From Actinomycetaceae bacterium (GTDB taxonomy: Bacteria > Actinomycetota > Actinomycetes > Actinomycetales > Actinomycetaceae), in NCBI GenBank assembly GCA_012516575.1, contig JAAYWS010000125.1, forward strand, positions 16,933 through 80,932: a stretch of DNA of 64,000 nt. Direction: 5' to 3'. Numbering within the stretch: the stretch's first letter is position 1; each line of letters opens with the position of its first letter. The position numbers were made by a program, and so were the translations under genes. Positions 54,320-63,111 of the stretch are shown one piece after another. The notes under the pieces were generated by a model. It was not told the origin of the DNA. It made no database searches and saw only the letters and a program-made list of their open reading frames with translations.

Positions 54320-55783
54320 TTATAGGGGCGGCGGTGGCCATTCAATTCCCGATCCTGAAGAGAACACCTGCCCGGTCCATGCACCCGAAGAATCAAACAC
54401 ATAATACGTTTGTCCGATTAGGTATGTGCCAGTAACCATTCCATACAGGCGGTTGGGGGTAAAGTAGTACCATTTACCACCAATAAGTTGCCATCCGTTT
54501 TGTGCTACGCCTGAAGAACCAAGATAACGCCACTCATGGTACGGATCTAGGAACCAATTGTTAGTCACCATCGCGCCGGTTTTGTCTGCACAGTAGACAT
54601 TTCCATCCCCGGAACTATCATTGAAACAACCATTAGCAATCATTTTGCCATTGAAACCGAAGAAGTACCACTTGCCGCCAGTGTAGACCCACTCTCCGGC
54701 AGCCATCTTGCCGTCAGACTTGTGGTAGTACCAGCTTGATCCATCGTAATACCAGCCAATATGCGCCGCACCGGAAGCCGTGATGCGAACCGTGTATCCC
54801 CAAAGTCGGACGCCATCCATTCTGTCGGTGAGCATGTAGCCTGTTTCTGAATCGAAGTAGTACCACTTGCCGTTGCTGTACTGTCCGGTTGTGTAGACAT
54901 TTTTCCCATCCGGCCCATAGTACAACCACACTGAAGTGCCATCTTCTAGTGCGCCTTTATACCATCCCGTTATCATTTCACCTGACGGGGTGAACTGGTA
55001 CCAGTCGCCACCAATCTGGAAATCCTTTGCGCCCCCATCCCCGGCATACATAATGCCTGTTGACCCGAAGTAATACCAGTGGCCGTTAATCCAACGCCAT
55101 TCATCAACGACCATCACACCATCGGCGTCGTGATAGAACCAGACTGTACTGCCGTCATCTGCTGTCGTGCCATACCAGCCCGTATGCAAAACACCAGATG
55201 TGGTAACCCGGTACGTCTTACCACCATCAGAAAACTCTCTCATATCACCAATTACCAGTTTCCCGTAGTGGAAAAGATATTGTTTCCCGTCGATCAGATG
55301 GACACCATGCCAAACCAATTTCCCTGTCGAGTCATAATACTCCCAGTATAAATCACCCCCGTTAACCGCCAAACAACTAGATTTGTGCCAACCGGTGATC
55401 ATCGCTCCGGATAAATCGAAACCATATTCTTTCCAAGCGATATATCGGCGTGGGCATACTCCACCCATATTTTCCCGACCGCGGACCATCCAGCCTGTTC
55501 CGTCGATGTAATACCATTTGCCGTTGTAGGACACCCACAGGTTGTAATACGGGGTGCCTTCACTATCTAAGTACTGACAATCACCCGCCGTATCGCACGA
55601 CCATTGCCCAGGAGTCGTCGGTCCCGGATTACTCGGAGAAGTATCCAACTCTGGCCCAACAGGATTTGGAGGATCATATGCTTCAGCTTGAACGGGGAAT
55701 ACTGTCCCCCCAACGATTACCAATAACAGCGCGGTTAAAAACGCGCACAGACTTCTACGACCCATTCGGACGATCAATTCCAT
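54320..55783 (-). CDS. Secreted wall/glucan-binding repeat protein, paralogue 3
   Basis: 487 residues from ATG at 55783 (a GTG lies just upstream; SD weak either way). Signal peptide with a strong hydrophobic core and cleavage near VQAEA (residue 33). Then a Pro/Ser/Thr-rich linker, a Cys pair in WSCDTAGDC, a third Cys in GGVCPRR, and at least ten aromatic repeats (INGHWYYFGSTGIM, SNGKWYYFDSETGYM, TGGKWYFFGFNGKM, IGGKWYYFTPNRLYG). Same architecture as the 43-46 kb pair but more divergent, with no enzymatic domain or wall anchor. Located between the two identical tRNA-Glu genes. Confidence 0.78.
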   Translation of the reverse strand: MELIVRMGRRSLCAFLTALLLVIVGGTVFPVQAEAYDPPNPVGPELDTSPSNPGPTTPGQWSCDTAGDCQYLDSEGTPYYNLWVSYNGKWYYIDGTGWMVRGRENMGGVCPRRYIAWKEYGFDLSGAMITGWHKSSCLAVNGGDLYWEYYDSTGKLVWHGVHLIDGKQYLFHYGKLVIGDMREFSDGGKTYRVTTSGVLHTGWYGTTADDGSTVWFYHDADGVMVVDEWRWINGHWYYFGSTGIMYAGDGGAKDFQIGGDWYQFTPSGEMITGWYKGALEDGTSVWLYYGPDGKNVYTTGQYSNGKWYYFDSETGYMLTDRMDGVRLWGYTVRITASGAAHIGWYYDGSSWYYHKSDGKMAAGEWVYTGGKWYFFGFNGKMIANGCFNDSSGDGNVYCADKTGAMVTNNWFLDPYHEWRYLGSSGVAQNGWQLIGGKWYYFTPNRLYGMVTGTYLIGQTYYVFDSSGAWTGQVFSSGSGIEWPPPPL

Positions 55784-56040
55784 CACAAAACACCACTATG
55801 ACAATCAAGGACTACAGCAACATGTGATACCTGACCCTGAAGCTCTTACATAGATCCTCAATTAAGGAGCGGGATGTGTCACCCAACATCAGGTATTTAG
55901 AGAAAGAAACATAAGGGCATTATACCGGCACAATCACTAAAATGTGAGCCATTTAACACTTATTTTCACAGTCCCCCGTCCCCAGTCCCGAGCCATTCAA
56001 CACTGCAAGTTAGGTCCGTGCAGATAGTAGCGCGCTGAGA

Positions 56041-56331
56041 TTGTTGTCCGCGCATCGTGTACCGTCCAACAGGTATTTTCTTGTCCTTTTAGGATGGTTG
56101 GCTTTTATCGGGATGTTGGCTTCTATCGGGTGTTGGCATTAATACGGTTGGACACAACCAGCCATGTACGTTCTTGCCGGTTCAGTGGCCGCTATAGCGC
56201 TAGTCCGGCTGGCGGTGCCGAGCGCGGATATCCCTTTTACTCGCTCGCGTGCTTTTAACGCGCTCACGCCATTAGCGCTCGCAGTGATTCTCGGCGATTT
56301 CGCCAATTGGGGTGACACCCCAGCGATGTAG
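56041..56331 (+). pseudogene. DUF3017 membrane protein remnant, broken by an in-frame stop
   Basis: In one frame the DNA reads a hydrophobic helix (FLVLLGWLAFIGMLASIG), then a TAA stop at 56140-56142, then continues in the same frame from ATG 56164 to TAG 56329 with YVLAGSVAAIALVRLAVP and FTRSRAFNALTPLALAV, matching the DUF3017 pattern (LxGxxxxAxLRLxxP then RSRxFD). No normal start codon is seen for the first part. Only 55 residues follow the internal ATG, too short for the family (about 90). Best read as a decaying gene; a downstream-start miniprotein is possible. Confidence 0.6.
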
Positions 56332-56533
56332 GGGTTTGTGGTTAACCGCAAACAGGAGAACCCTGGGCCAGAACCGAAAGACTAGGCCGATAAAACAAAA
56401 GAGGCTCTTCACTAATAAGCACGTGGCTGTTTTTGGATCTTCCTGCTTCAGAGAGGGCTTCTGATACCAGAATCAAGCGACTTATTAGACATAACAGACA
56501 ATAACTATGCTTGTTTTAGGGTTAGAGCTATTT

Positions 56534-56596
56534 GAAATTAGGGAAAATCGAACTATCCGAAGACTATCTGCGGATAGTTCGATTTTCCCTAATTTC
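56534..56596. repeat. 63-bp palindromic repeat, copy B (loop inverted relative to copy A)
   Basis: Arms at 56534-56559 and 56571-56596 identical to copy A (40921-40983). The 11-base loop AAGACTATCTG is the exact reverse complement of the copy A loop, while left (TTT) and right (GGGAGC) flanks have the same orientation. It lies in the 1.2-kb spacer 55784-56988, which holds otherwise only the DUF3017 remnant. Confidence 0.85.
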
Positions 56597-56598
56597 GG

Positions 56599-56682
56599 GA
56601 GCTGAAAACGGACTTTGGAGAGCTGAACGTGAGCTTCCGGAAGCCGAAAGTGAGCCACGGAGAGCTAAAAGCGGGATGTTAG
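56599..56682. repeat. Four degenerate 21-bp direct repeats next to palindrome copy B
   Basis: GAGC(T/C)GAAA(A/G)-type units begin at 56599, 56620, 56641 and 56662, an exact 21-bp spacing. Only weak traces of this tail follow copy A. In one frame they read as heptads (GAENGLW, RAERELP, EAESEPR), but no gene is supported. Confidence 0.55.
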
Positions 56683-56962
56683 GCCCTTTTCTGCTCACAA
56701 AACCCGAATTTTAGATGTGAAGCATGCGTGCTGGATACAAAATGCACTGGCCGTGGCCCTATTTAACGGCAAAACACGTACCAGTTCGCATGAGTCAGTT
56801 CACCAAAGCAACACGACTTTCAGACGACTTTTCGCTGCTACACCAACGAAAACCCCAAAATCATCAATAACTTTTGTCCGCTAAGCCACTTCTGTCCAAT
56901 AAGCCAAGAAACCCAACAGGGCCCCAACCTATAAGAAGCCCGGCAATCATAGAAAAGTAAAA

Positions 56963-56986
56963 GGCCTTCGGAAATTTCCGAAGGCC
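56963..56986. terminator. Perfect palindrome terminator by tRNA-Glu copy 2
   Basis: GGCCTTCGGAAA / TTTCCGAAGGCC, 12 bp with no spacer, just 3' of the tRNA on the minus strand. Confidence 0.8.
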
Positions 56987-56988
56987 AG

Positions 56989-57061
56989 TACCCCGTACCG
57001 GATTTGAACCGGTGTTACCGCCGTGAGAGGGCGGCGTCCTAGGCCGCTAGACGAACGGGGC
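56989..57061 (-). tRNA. tRNA-Glu (CTC), copy 2
   Basis: Identical 73-nt sequence to copy 1 (54044-54116). Followed on the same strand by tRNA-Gln upstream, a Glu-Gln tRNA pair next to gltX. Confidence 0.96.
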
Positions 57062-57097
57062 CTTGAGACAACACGCGCTGTAGCTTGTGCTATTTCG

Positions 57098-57169
57098 CTG
57101 GGGTACCAGGACTCGAACCTAGACTAAATGAACCAGAATCACTCGTGCTGCCAATTACACCATACCCCA
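57098..57169 (-). tRNA. tRNA-Gln (CTG)
   Basis: 72 nt. Acceptor TGGGGTA/TACCCCA with the weak U1-A72 pair typical of tRNA-Gln, discriminator G, anticodon loop TTCTGGT giving CTG; one G-U pair in the anticodon stem. Confidence 0.94.
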
Positions 57170-57288
57170 AGGTGGTGCGATCCTTACGGACTGCAACAGG
57201 TATTTAGTTTACGGAGGTATTCAAACCCACGCAAATCAATGACGCGTGAATGTGCTCACCACTGCTCTATTTTCTCAATACCAGCCCG

Positions 57289-58791
57289 CTAGCCCAACGT
57301 TGCCCGGAACCGTCGCAACCTCCGAAGCGTTTCTTCCTGCCCTAATATCGACATGGAATCAACCACCGGTAACGATACATTCGTCCCCGTCATCGCAACG
57401 AACAACGGCCCATAGGCAAACCGCGGCTTGATCTCCATCCCTGCAACGATTTTTTCGTCAACCGCACCTTTCACGGAGACCATATCGAAGCTATCCAAGG
57501 CGGCAAAAGCTTCAATGGCCGCGTCAAGCACGGCCGGAGCTGTGTCACGCAACCGGCCTACTGCCCGCTCGTCATATTCGAGCTCCTCGGCGCCTTTAAA
57601 CAAGAATCCCATAAGCTTTGCAGCTTCGCCCAGCACCTGGATACGCGTCTGGACCAAAGGCGTAGCCGCATCGAGCAAACGTTTGGTTTCGGCGTCGGCC
57701 TCCTCATACGAATCCACGTCTAGCACGCCGGCATCACGCAGATACGGCACCAACCGATCACGCAGATCGTTGACGTCAAGCATCCGAATATGCTCGGCAT
57801 TAATCGCGAGCGCCTTCTTGTCATCAAAACGGGCCGGATTCGGGTTCACATCTTCGATATCGAATGCGGCAACAAGTTCATCCCGAGTGAATAGGTCGCG
57901 ATCCGGAGCAATAGACCAGCCCAGTAGACCTAAGTAGTTAAGCAAGCCTTCCGGGATCATACCGCGTTCCCGATGGAGCAGTAACGACGATTCCGGATCG
58001 CGCTTGGAGAGTTTCTTATTGCCCTCCCCCATCACATAAGGCAAATGGCCATACTGTGGGATCGTCTTGGCAATTCCAAGTTCAACCAATGCTTGGAAAA
58101 GAACGATCTGGCGTGGCGTGGATGAGAGTAAATCTTCCCCACGTAGCACGTGAGTAATCTCAGTCATCGCATCATCAACCGGATTGGTCAAGGTGTACAG
58201 TGGCTGGCCGTTACCACGTACGATCACGTAGTCCGGAATCGAGCCAGGCTTGAAGGTGATCTCGCCACGTACAAGATCTGTGAAAGTGACGTCTTCATCA
58301 GGCATGCGGATACGAATCACCGGCTGACGGCCCTCAGCGCGATAGGCGGCTTTTTGCTCTTCCGTCAGGTCGCGATCATAACCGTCATATCCCAACTTGG
58401 GATCGCGCCCAGCTGCTTTATGCCGTGCTTCAACTTCTTCCGGGGTGGAGAACGATTCGTAGGCGTAACCAGCTTCGAGCAGTTTGGCTGCTACGTCCGC
58501 ATAAATATGCATCCGTTCAGACTGCCGGTAGGGAGCGTGTGGGCCGCCCACTTCCACGCCCTCATCCCAGTCCATTCCAAGCCAACGCAATGAATCAACC
58601 AACTGGTTATAGGATTCTTCGCTATCGCGAGCCGCATCGGTATCTTCAATGCGGAAAACAAACGTACCCCCGGTATGACGCGCGTATGCCCAGTTAAAAA
58701 GGCAGGTGCGGATCAAACCCACATGTGGAGTACCGGTGGGTGAAGGACAAAACCGTACGCGGACTGGCGCCGCAGAAGATGTAGTAGTCAT
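57289..58791 (-). CDS. gltX: Glutamyl-tRNA synthetase
   Basis: 500 residues, discriminating bacterial type. [21 protein letters not shown] near 10-30 carries the HIGH-type motif HVGL; KLSKRD (KMSKS-type) near 255. Charges tRNA-Glu (and, in organisms using GatCAB, tRNA-Gln). Located immediately beside tRNA-Gln and tRNA-Glu, which it serves. No clear SD. Confidence 0.95.
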   Translation of the reverse strand: MTTTSSAAPVRVRFCPSPTGTPHVGLIRTCLFNWAYARHTGGTFVFRIEDTDAARDSEESYNQLVDSLRWLGMDWDEGVEVGGPHAPYRQSERMHIYADVAAKLLEAGYAYESFSTPEEVEARHKAAGRDPKLGYDGYDRDLTEEQKAAYRAEGRQPVIRIRMPDEDVTFTDLVRGEITFKPGSIPDYVIVRGNGQPLYTLTNPVDDAMTEITHVLRGEDLLSSTPRQIVLFQALVELGIAKTIPQYGHLPYVMGEGNKKLSKRDPESSLLLHRERGMIPEGLLNYLGLLGWSIAPDRDLFTRDELVAAFDIEDVNPNPARFDDKKALAINAEHIRMLDVNDLRDRLVPYLRDAGVLDVDSYEEADAETKRLLDAATPLVQTRIQVLGEAAKLMGFLFKGAEELEYDERAVGRLRDTAPAVLDAAIEAFAALDSFDMVSVKGAVDEKIVAGMEIKPRFAYGPLFVAMTGTNVSLPVVDSMSILGQEETLRRLRRFRATLG

Positions 58792-58822
58792 GATGGGTCT
58801 AGTTTACGACGGATTATCCGCT

Positions 58823-58828
58823 TAAAGT
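58823..58828 (+). promoter_or_regulatory. Candidate -10 box, leaderless aminotransferase promoter
   Basis: TAAAGT, 6 bases, then ATG at 58835. No SD. The gltX start is divergent just upstream. Confidence 0.55.
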
Positions 58829-58834
58829 AATCCT

Positions 58835-60007
58835 ATGAACTTTGATGAGCCTACTATTGGTCAACTGCGTCATCCTTATTCGCTTAAATGGAATCTGTTT
58901 CCCGATTCGACCGGCATGTTTGTAGCCGAAATGGACTTCGGACTTGCCCCGGAAGTTTCAGCAGTAGTGCACAAATTCGCACAAGCCCCCAGTATCGGCT
59001 ACCTACACCCAGCTGATTACGCCGAACTTCGCACAGCTACCGCTACCTGGCTGGAATCCCACGGAAACTGGCAGGTCTCACCCGAGCAGGTGCATATCAC
59101 TCCCGACATTCTCTCTGCTGCACGCCTTGCGATTAATGAGCTTACCCCGGCTGATTCGGCCGTTATTTTGCCGACGCCGGCTTATATGGGTTTTATGAGC
59201 CTGATTCCACGTATGGGCCGAAAGCTAATTGAGGTGCCAAATGTGAAGCGCGCGGGCCGGGATGAATTAGACCTGATGGCGATTGAAGCCGCGCTCACCG
59301 CAGGTGCCCGCACGCTCATCCTTGTGAATCCGGCCAACCCCACTGGTCGGGTTTACAGCCGCGATGAATTGCTTGCCTTAGACGCCCTCATGGCACGTTT
59401 CCCCGATTCGCGGGTTATCTCCGATGACGTGCACGCCCCGTTCGCCTTGCACGCACCTTGGGTCCCGTACGCGTCAATCAGCAACAATGCCGCCCGCCAA
59501 ACGTTAACCTTCATATCGGCGTCGAAAGGCTGGAATATTCCCGGGCTCAAATGTGCACAGGTGATTACTTCCAATCCGGAGGATGCTACCCGGCTTAACT
59601 CCGTTCTTGACATGCTCGAAGGTGCCACGTCCTCTGTAGGTGTTCATGCCAGTATCGCGGCTTATCGCGACGGCGGGATGTGGCTGGATCAGGTTCGTGA
59701 GTATCTGCGCGATAATCTTGCGCTTGTCGAACAATGGGCTCAAGAAACCCCCAGAGTGCACGTGGCGCATAACGAGGGCACGTATATTGTGTTCCTCGAC
59801 TTTTCCACGGCCCGCAAATCCGGCGTCATTCCTGCTGACCAGTCCGTGTCGAGTTTTCTGCGTGAACAAGCGGGGGTTGCGCTCACTAACGGTCAAGCTT
59901 GTGGAAGTCATTACGCCGATTATGCGCGTATGATCGTCGCTACTCCGCGCCCAATTTTACAACAAGCACTCGATGCTATCGGTGCCGTGCTGGCCAAGAC
60001 AGCCTAA
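58835..60007 (+). CDS. MalY/PatB family PLP-dependent aminotransferase (cystathionine beta-lyase type)
   Basis: 390 residues, fold type I. N-terminal RHPYSLKWNLFPDSTGMFVAEMDF (the MalY start, seen as LKWNLFPDSTGMFVAEMDF), NPTGRVYS near 169, PLP lysine in SASKGWNIPGLK near 231, and a final ARMIVATPR. Members cleave cystathionine or cysteine conjugates, and may link to the methionine economy of the strain. Substrate not proved. Confidence 0.88.
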   Translation: MNFDEPTIGQLRHPYSLKWNLFPDSTGMFVAEMDFGLAPEVSAVVHKFAQAPSIGYLHPADYAELRTATATWLESHGNWQVSPEQVHITPDILSAARLAINELTPADSAVILPTPAYMGFMSLIPRMGRKLIEVPNVKRAGRDELDLMAIEAALTAGARTLILVNPANPTGRVYSRDELLALDALMARFPDSRVISDDVHAPFALHAPWVPYASISNNAARQTLTFISASKGWNIPGLKCAQVITSNPEDATRLNSVLDMLEGATSSVGVHASIAAYRDGGMWLDQVREYLRDNLALVEQWAQETPRVHVAHNEGTYIVFLDFSTARKSGVIPADQSVSSFLREQAGVALTNGQACGSHYADYARMIVATPRPILQQALDAIGAVLAKTA

Positions 60008-60038
60008 ACTAGCCTGCTACGGCTATTGATCCACAGAC

Positions 60039-60803
60039 CTATTCGTTCACGACCGGGTTGCGTAAAGTCCCGATGCCTTCCACGTAGGCTTCGATTTCGC
60101 TTCCCGGTCCGCCAGCCACACCGGGTGCCACTGCGCCGAGCAGAATAATATCGCCCGGTAGTAGTGTGAAACAGGATGAGACGTACGAAACCAACTCCGG
60201 CACCGAGTAGGCCATATTAGCCGTCGTACCTTCCTGAACTACTTCCCCGTCAATTGTTAACCGGATCGTCAAGTCTGAGGTGTCCAGCTCGGTTTCAATC
60301 ACCGGGCCGATCGGACAAGACGTGTCGAAACCTTTCGCCCGTGCCCATTGCGGATCAGTTTTTGCCGTGCCTACATCGGTTACGTCGTTTGCCACGGTAT
60401 ACCCAAAAATAACTTCGTCCACCCGCTCAACTGGCACGTCTTTACACAGCCGCGAAATAATCACTGCCAGTTCAGCTTCATGATGCAAATCCGTGGCGAA
60501 ACTCGGCTCCGTAATGGGTACGTTCGGCCCAACAACCGCGGTATTAGGTTTCAAAAATGTGACCGGCGCTTTCGAACGATCTGGGGCAGGTTGTCCTTCT
60601 TGATGGAAGGTTCCTCCTAAACCGACAACTTTTGAGCGCGGAATCATCGGTGCGACCAGATTCACATCTTCCGCACCAAGGACTTGACCGGTCGTTTCAA
60701 AACCGGAATATAGGGGATCACCTGCTAAAACATGGTAATTTTCAGATTCGTCCACCACTGCAAAACGCGGACCTTGAGATAACGATAGTCGTGCAATCTT
60801 CAT
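60039..60803 (-). CDS. Fumarylacetoacetate hydrolase family protein
   Basis: 254 residues. FAH fold: metal ligands in DLHHEAELAVII (Glu pair) near 106 and GYTVANDVTD near 131, ending LGAVAPGVAGGPG, where usual members have a metal-binding GTxxGxG loop. Hydrolyses or decarboxylates acylpyruvate-like compounds; the pathway is unknown. Leaderless -10 TAGTCT 6 bases upstream of the ATG at 60803. Confidence 0.85.
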   Translation of the reverse strand: MKIARLSLSQGPRFAVVDESENYHVLAGDPLYSGFETTGQVLGAEDVNLVAPMIPRSKVVGLGGTFHQEGQPAPDRSKAPVTFLKPNTAVVGPNVPITEPSFATDLHHEAELAVIISRLCKDVPVERVDEVIFGYTVANDVTDVGTAKTDPQWARAKGFDTSCPIGPVIETELDTSDLTIRLTIDGEVVQEGTTANMAYSVPELVSYVSSCFTLLPGDIILLGAVAPGVAGGPGSEIEAYVEGIGTLRNPVVNE

Positions 60804-60809
60804 ACCCTA

Positions 60810-60815
60810 AGACTA
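60810..60815 (-). promoter_or_regulatory. Candidate -10 box, leaderless FAH-family promoter
   Basis: Minus-strand TAGTCT followed by 6 bases and ATG. The divergent gene at 60831 starts only 27 bases away, so the two promoters overlap. Confidence 0.5.
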
Positions 60816-60830
60816 TGCGAAAATAGGGGT

Positions 60831-61772
60831 ATGGATGTTCTTCCTGCAGCTATTTGGTGGCCGCGTGCCCGCGCTCATATGGATGCAGCCCATGAACGCT
60901 CAGCCGGCCATCAAGCCCGCCGAGCGGCCGGGCAACGTCATCCGGTCGAAGATTTCCTTTGGGAATACTATTCTCTTCGTCCCCGTCGCCTCGCTATTTG
61001 GCACCCGGGAGTAGATCGCAATGCCGTTCCTTACGGACTCGCTTTCCCGCTAGATGATGAAGTCAGTGATATTGATGCAGCTCGGATTTATTGGCAACGA
61101 CAAAGCGAACTGCCTTGGTACCGCATTATCGAAGGTGTCGACGCCGCGGCGGCTCTCGTCCAGCTTGATCCGGATTATCTGTTCCACCGCTCGAACGGGA
61201 TCCGACATTTAACTCTGCTCCAACGTGTGCTCATCGAACGCGAACCAAGCTTTGGCTGTTTAGGATGGCACGAGTGGGCAATGGTCTACAAGGTTGACGA
61301 AACCCGCCATCCGCTACCCTTACGGCTCGGCACAGAACGAACCAATGAGCTTGTGGAACAAGCCCACATCCGATGCACACATTTCGACGCTTTCCGCTTC
61401 TTTTCTCCGGCTGCTGTTGACCTCAACCTAGTCCAGCCCGCGTACGATACCGTACTCGAATACGAACAAGCTGGATGCATTCATGTCACGATGGATCTAT
61501 TACGTGCGTGCATCCAATTAGCCCCGCTCATCCCAGGAGAGCTCCTTATCGAGTGTTTTGATCTCGCTATGAAAGCACGGCGGATCGATATGCAAGCCTC
61601 ACCTTACGATTGCTCCAGTTTGGGTCTCGAACCGATTGCAATTGAAACCTCCGAAGGCAAAGCGCGTTATATTGCAGCTCAACGTGAGTTAGCCGCACAA
61701 GCTGACCCGCTGCGTCATCGACTGCTTACTATCCTCGAACCGTGTTACGCCGCAATTCAAAAACCGGATTAA
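60831..61772 (+). CDS. Conserved actinobacterial protein (annotated elsewhere as 3-methyladenine DNA glycosylase)
   Basis: 313 residues, no membrane helix. Conserved pieces HPVEDFLWEYYSLRPRRL near 41, CLGWHEWAMVYK near 143, DAFRFFSPAA near 185 and MKARRIDMQASPYD near 245 match a family that public annotation often labels 3-methyladenine DNA glycosylase, without the usual HhH or AAG fold; I would treat it as conserved unknown. No SD, overlapping divergent promoter with the FAH gene. Followed by a terminator shared with tRNA-Leu. Confidence 0.75.
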   Translation: MDVLPAAIWWPRARAHMDAAHERSAGHQARRAAGQRHPVEDFLWEYYSLRPRRLAIWHPGVDRNAVPYGLAFPLDDEVSDIDAARIYWQRQSELPWYRIIEGVDAAAALVQLDPDYLFHRSNGIRHLTLLQRVLIEREPSFGCLGWHEWAMVYKVDETRHPLPLRLGTERTNELVEQAHIRCTHFDAFRFFSPAAVDLNLVQPAYDTVLEYEQAGCIHVTMDLLRACIQLAPLIPGELLIECFDLAMKARRIDMQASPYDCSSLGLEPIAIETSEGKARYIAAQRELAAQADPLRHRLLTILEPCYAAIQKPD

Positions 61773-61797
61773 AGACCAAAACCCACAGCAATAAAAA

Positions 61798-61827
61798 TCC
61801 CGCAGTGAAGGATTCTTCACTGCGGGA
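61798..61827. terminator. Terminator between conserved unknown and tRNA-Leu
   Basis: TCCCGCAGTGAAG / CTTCACTGCGGGA, 13 bp, loop GATT. Shared by the convergent genes. Confidence 0.85.
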
Positions 61828-61830
61828 AAG

Positions 61831-61912
<82 letters not shown>

Positions 61913-61974
61913 GCAACAAGAATAGATCTTACACGCCTTAACCCGGGTGGGGATAATCGACGGCAAAAATGTGA

Positions 61975-62454
61975 CTATTCGTCAATTCCGAGGTCGCGAC
62001 GTAGCCGAGCTACATGACCTTTGGCCCGAACATTGTACAGCGCGTGGGTCACGTTACCGTCTTTGCCGACGACGACGGTAGAGCGGATTACGCCTTGGAC
62101 GATCCGTCCGTAATTCTTTTTCTCCCCGAAAGCTCCCCAGGCTTCTAATACTGTTTTCTCTGGGTCTGCAGCCAGTGGGAAATTGAGGTTGTCACGTTCG
62201 GTAAACTTCTCCAGACGCGCCACTGGATCTGGGGAAATCCCTATCACCGTGTAGCCAGCGGCGCGTAGTGAATTCTCCGAATCCCTAAAATCGCAAGCCT
62301 GCGTAGTACATCCGGGCGTCATCGCGCGCGGATAGAAGTAAACGATAACTCCCTGCTCAGCTTTTGCGAGCTCTTCAGAAAGGGTGACCTGCCCGCCGCC
62401 GATCGTGTCAAGTGTGAAATCCGGAGCCTGCTGGCCTACTTCAAGACGTGCCAT
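61975..62454 (-). CDS. bcp: Thioredoxin-dependent peroxiredoxin, BCP type
   Basis: 159 residues. Peroxidatic C49 in TPGCTTQACDFRD with second Cys C54, the atypical 2-Cys BCP spacing; EKTVLEAWGAFGEKKNYG near 99 is typical. Reduces hydroperoxides using thioredoxin (a thioredoxin gene is at 18.6 kb). SD GGAAG. Confidence 0.92.
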   Translation of the reverse strand: MARLEVGQQAPDFTLDTIGGGQVTLSEELAKAEQGVIVYFYPRAMTPGCTTQACDFRDSENSLRAAGYTVIGISPDPVARLEKFTERDNLNFPLAADPEKTVLEAWGAFGEKKNYGRIVQGVIRSTVVVGKDGNVTHALYNVRAKGHVARLRRDLGIDE

Positions 62455-62535
62455 GTTCTTCCTTCATAGTGTGAATAGGTGCCACCTATTAGAGCGTTAT
62501 TCGCCCGGTTATTATTCCCGTAGCTTAGGGATTCT

Positions 62536-62620
62536 GGCCTCAGGGCTCTTCCTGTCTCAGCGTTCTTCCGGCCTCAGTGTTCTTCCTGTCTTAGCGTTCT
62601 TCCGGCCTCAGTGCTCTTCG
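62536..62620. repeat. 17-bp tandem repeat, five units
   Basis: Five consecutive 17-bp units from GGCCTCAGGGCTCTTCC to GGCCTCAGTGCTCTTCG, alternating in two subtypes (34-bp super-period). The last unit overlaps the 3' end and stop codon of the membrane protein gene on the minus strand. Confidence 0.85.
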
Positions 62621-62982
62621 TCGAAAAAGGAAATAAAGAACCGCAAGGAAATCAAAAGCATAAAAAGGATGAATCCGAGGATCATCGGGATCATCCCAAG
62701 GGTTGTAGGCATTAGGAGTGCGGTTCCGAGTGTTCCTCCGCCTAACATGTACACTGAGTCGCGATACCAGCCGACAACTGCAACTACAACTGCAATTGTT
62801 CCGATAACCACTGCGGTAAGCACAGATCCGTCAAACTTCATAACGTACAGGCCATACCAGCCCAATGCCGCCATGATTAACGCGAAGGCAAGGTTAATTT
62901 TCATTAACGGTTGTTCGAAACGTTCCATGAATTCTGCTTTCGCGTTAGTGAAACGGGTATTGCTAAGCCCTGAGACTATCAC
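62608..62982 (-). CDS. Small membrane protein, possibly DUF4282-like
   Basis: 124 residues, three to four helices (about 29-48, 52-70, 78-112 as a long pair). N-terminal SNTRFTNAKAEFMERFEQPLMKINLAFAL has some resemblance to the DUF4282 gene at 2.8 kb. Its stop codon lies in the 17-bp tandem repeat, so repeat number could change the C-terminus (DEEH). Family not firmly recognised. Confidence 0.65.
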   Translation of the reverse strand: MIVSGLSNTRFTNAKAEFMERFEQPLMKINLAFALIMAALGWYGLYVMKFDGSVLTAVVIGTIAVVVAVVGWYRDSVYMLGGGTLGTALLMPTTLGMIPMILGFILFMLLISLRFFISFFDEEH

Positions 62983-63111
62983 GGACAGCGCCTTAGATGC
63001 GGGCTAGGATCCTGAGCACTATACGCCGGGGTGACGCCGAATGGTTGCGCCCCAAGCACAATACGGGTGTAACCGTTGAGTCCGGTTCGCGGTGCTGGCA
63101 CACTTATTTTT

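Noticed and set aside
56509..56536. GTTTTAG...AGAGCTA resembling a type II CRISPR repeat
   Set aside because: Single occurrence, no repeat-spacer array and no cas genes; chance similarity.
56532..56714. 60-aa ORF across palindrome copy B
   Set aside because: Its sequence is simply the translated palindrome and 21-bp repeats; a similar frame crosses copy A, so it is a repeat artifact.
61286..61480. Minus-strand ORF within the conserved unknown gene
   Set aside because: Shadow frame of a conserved plus-strand protein.
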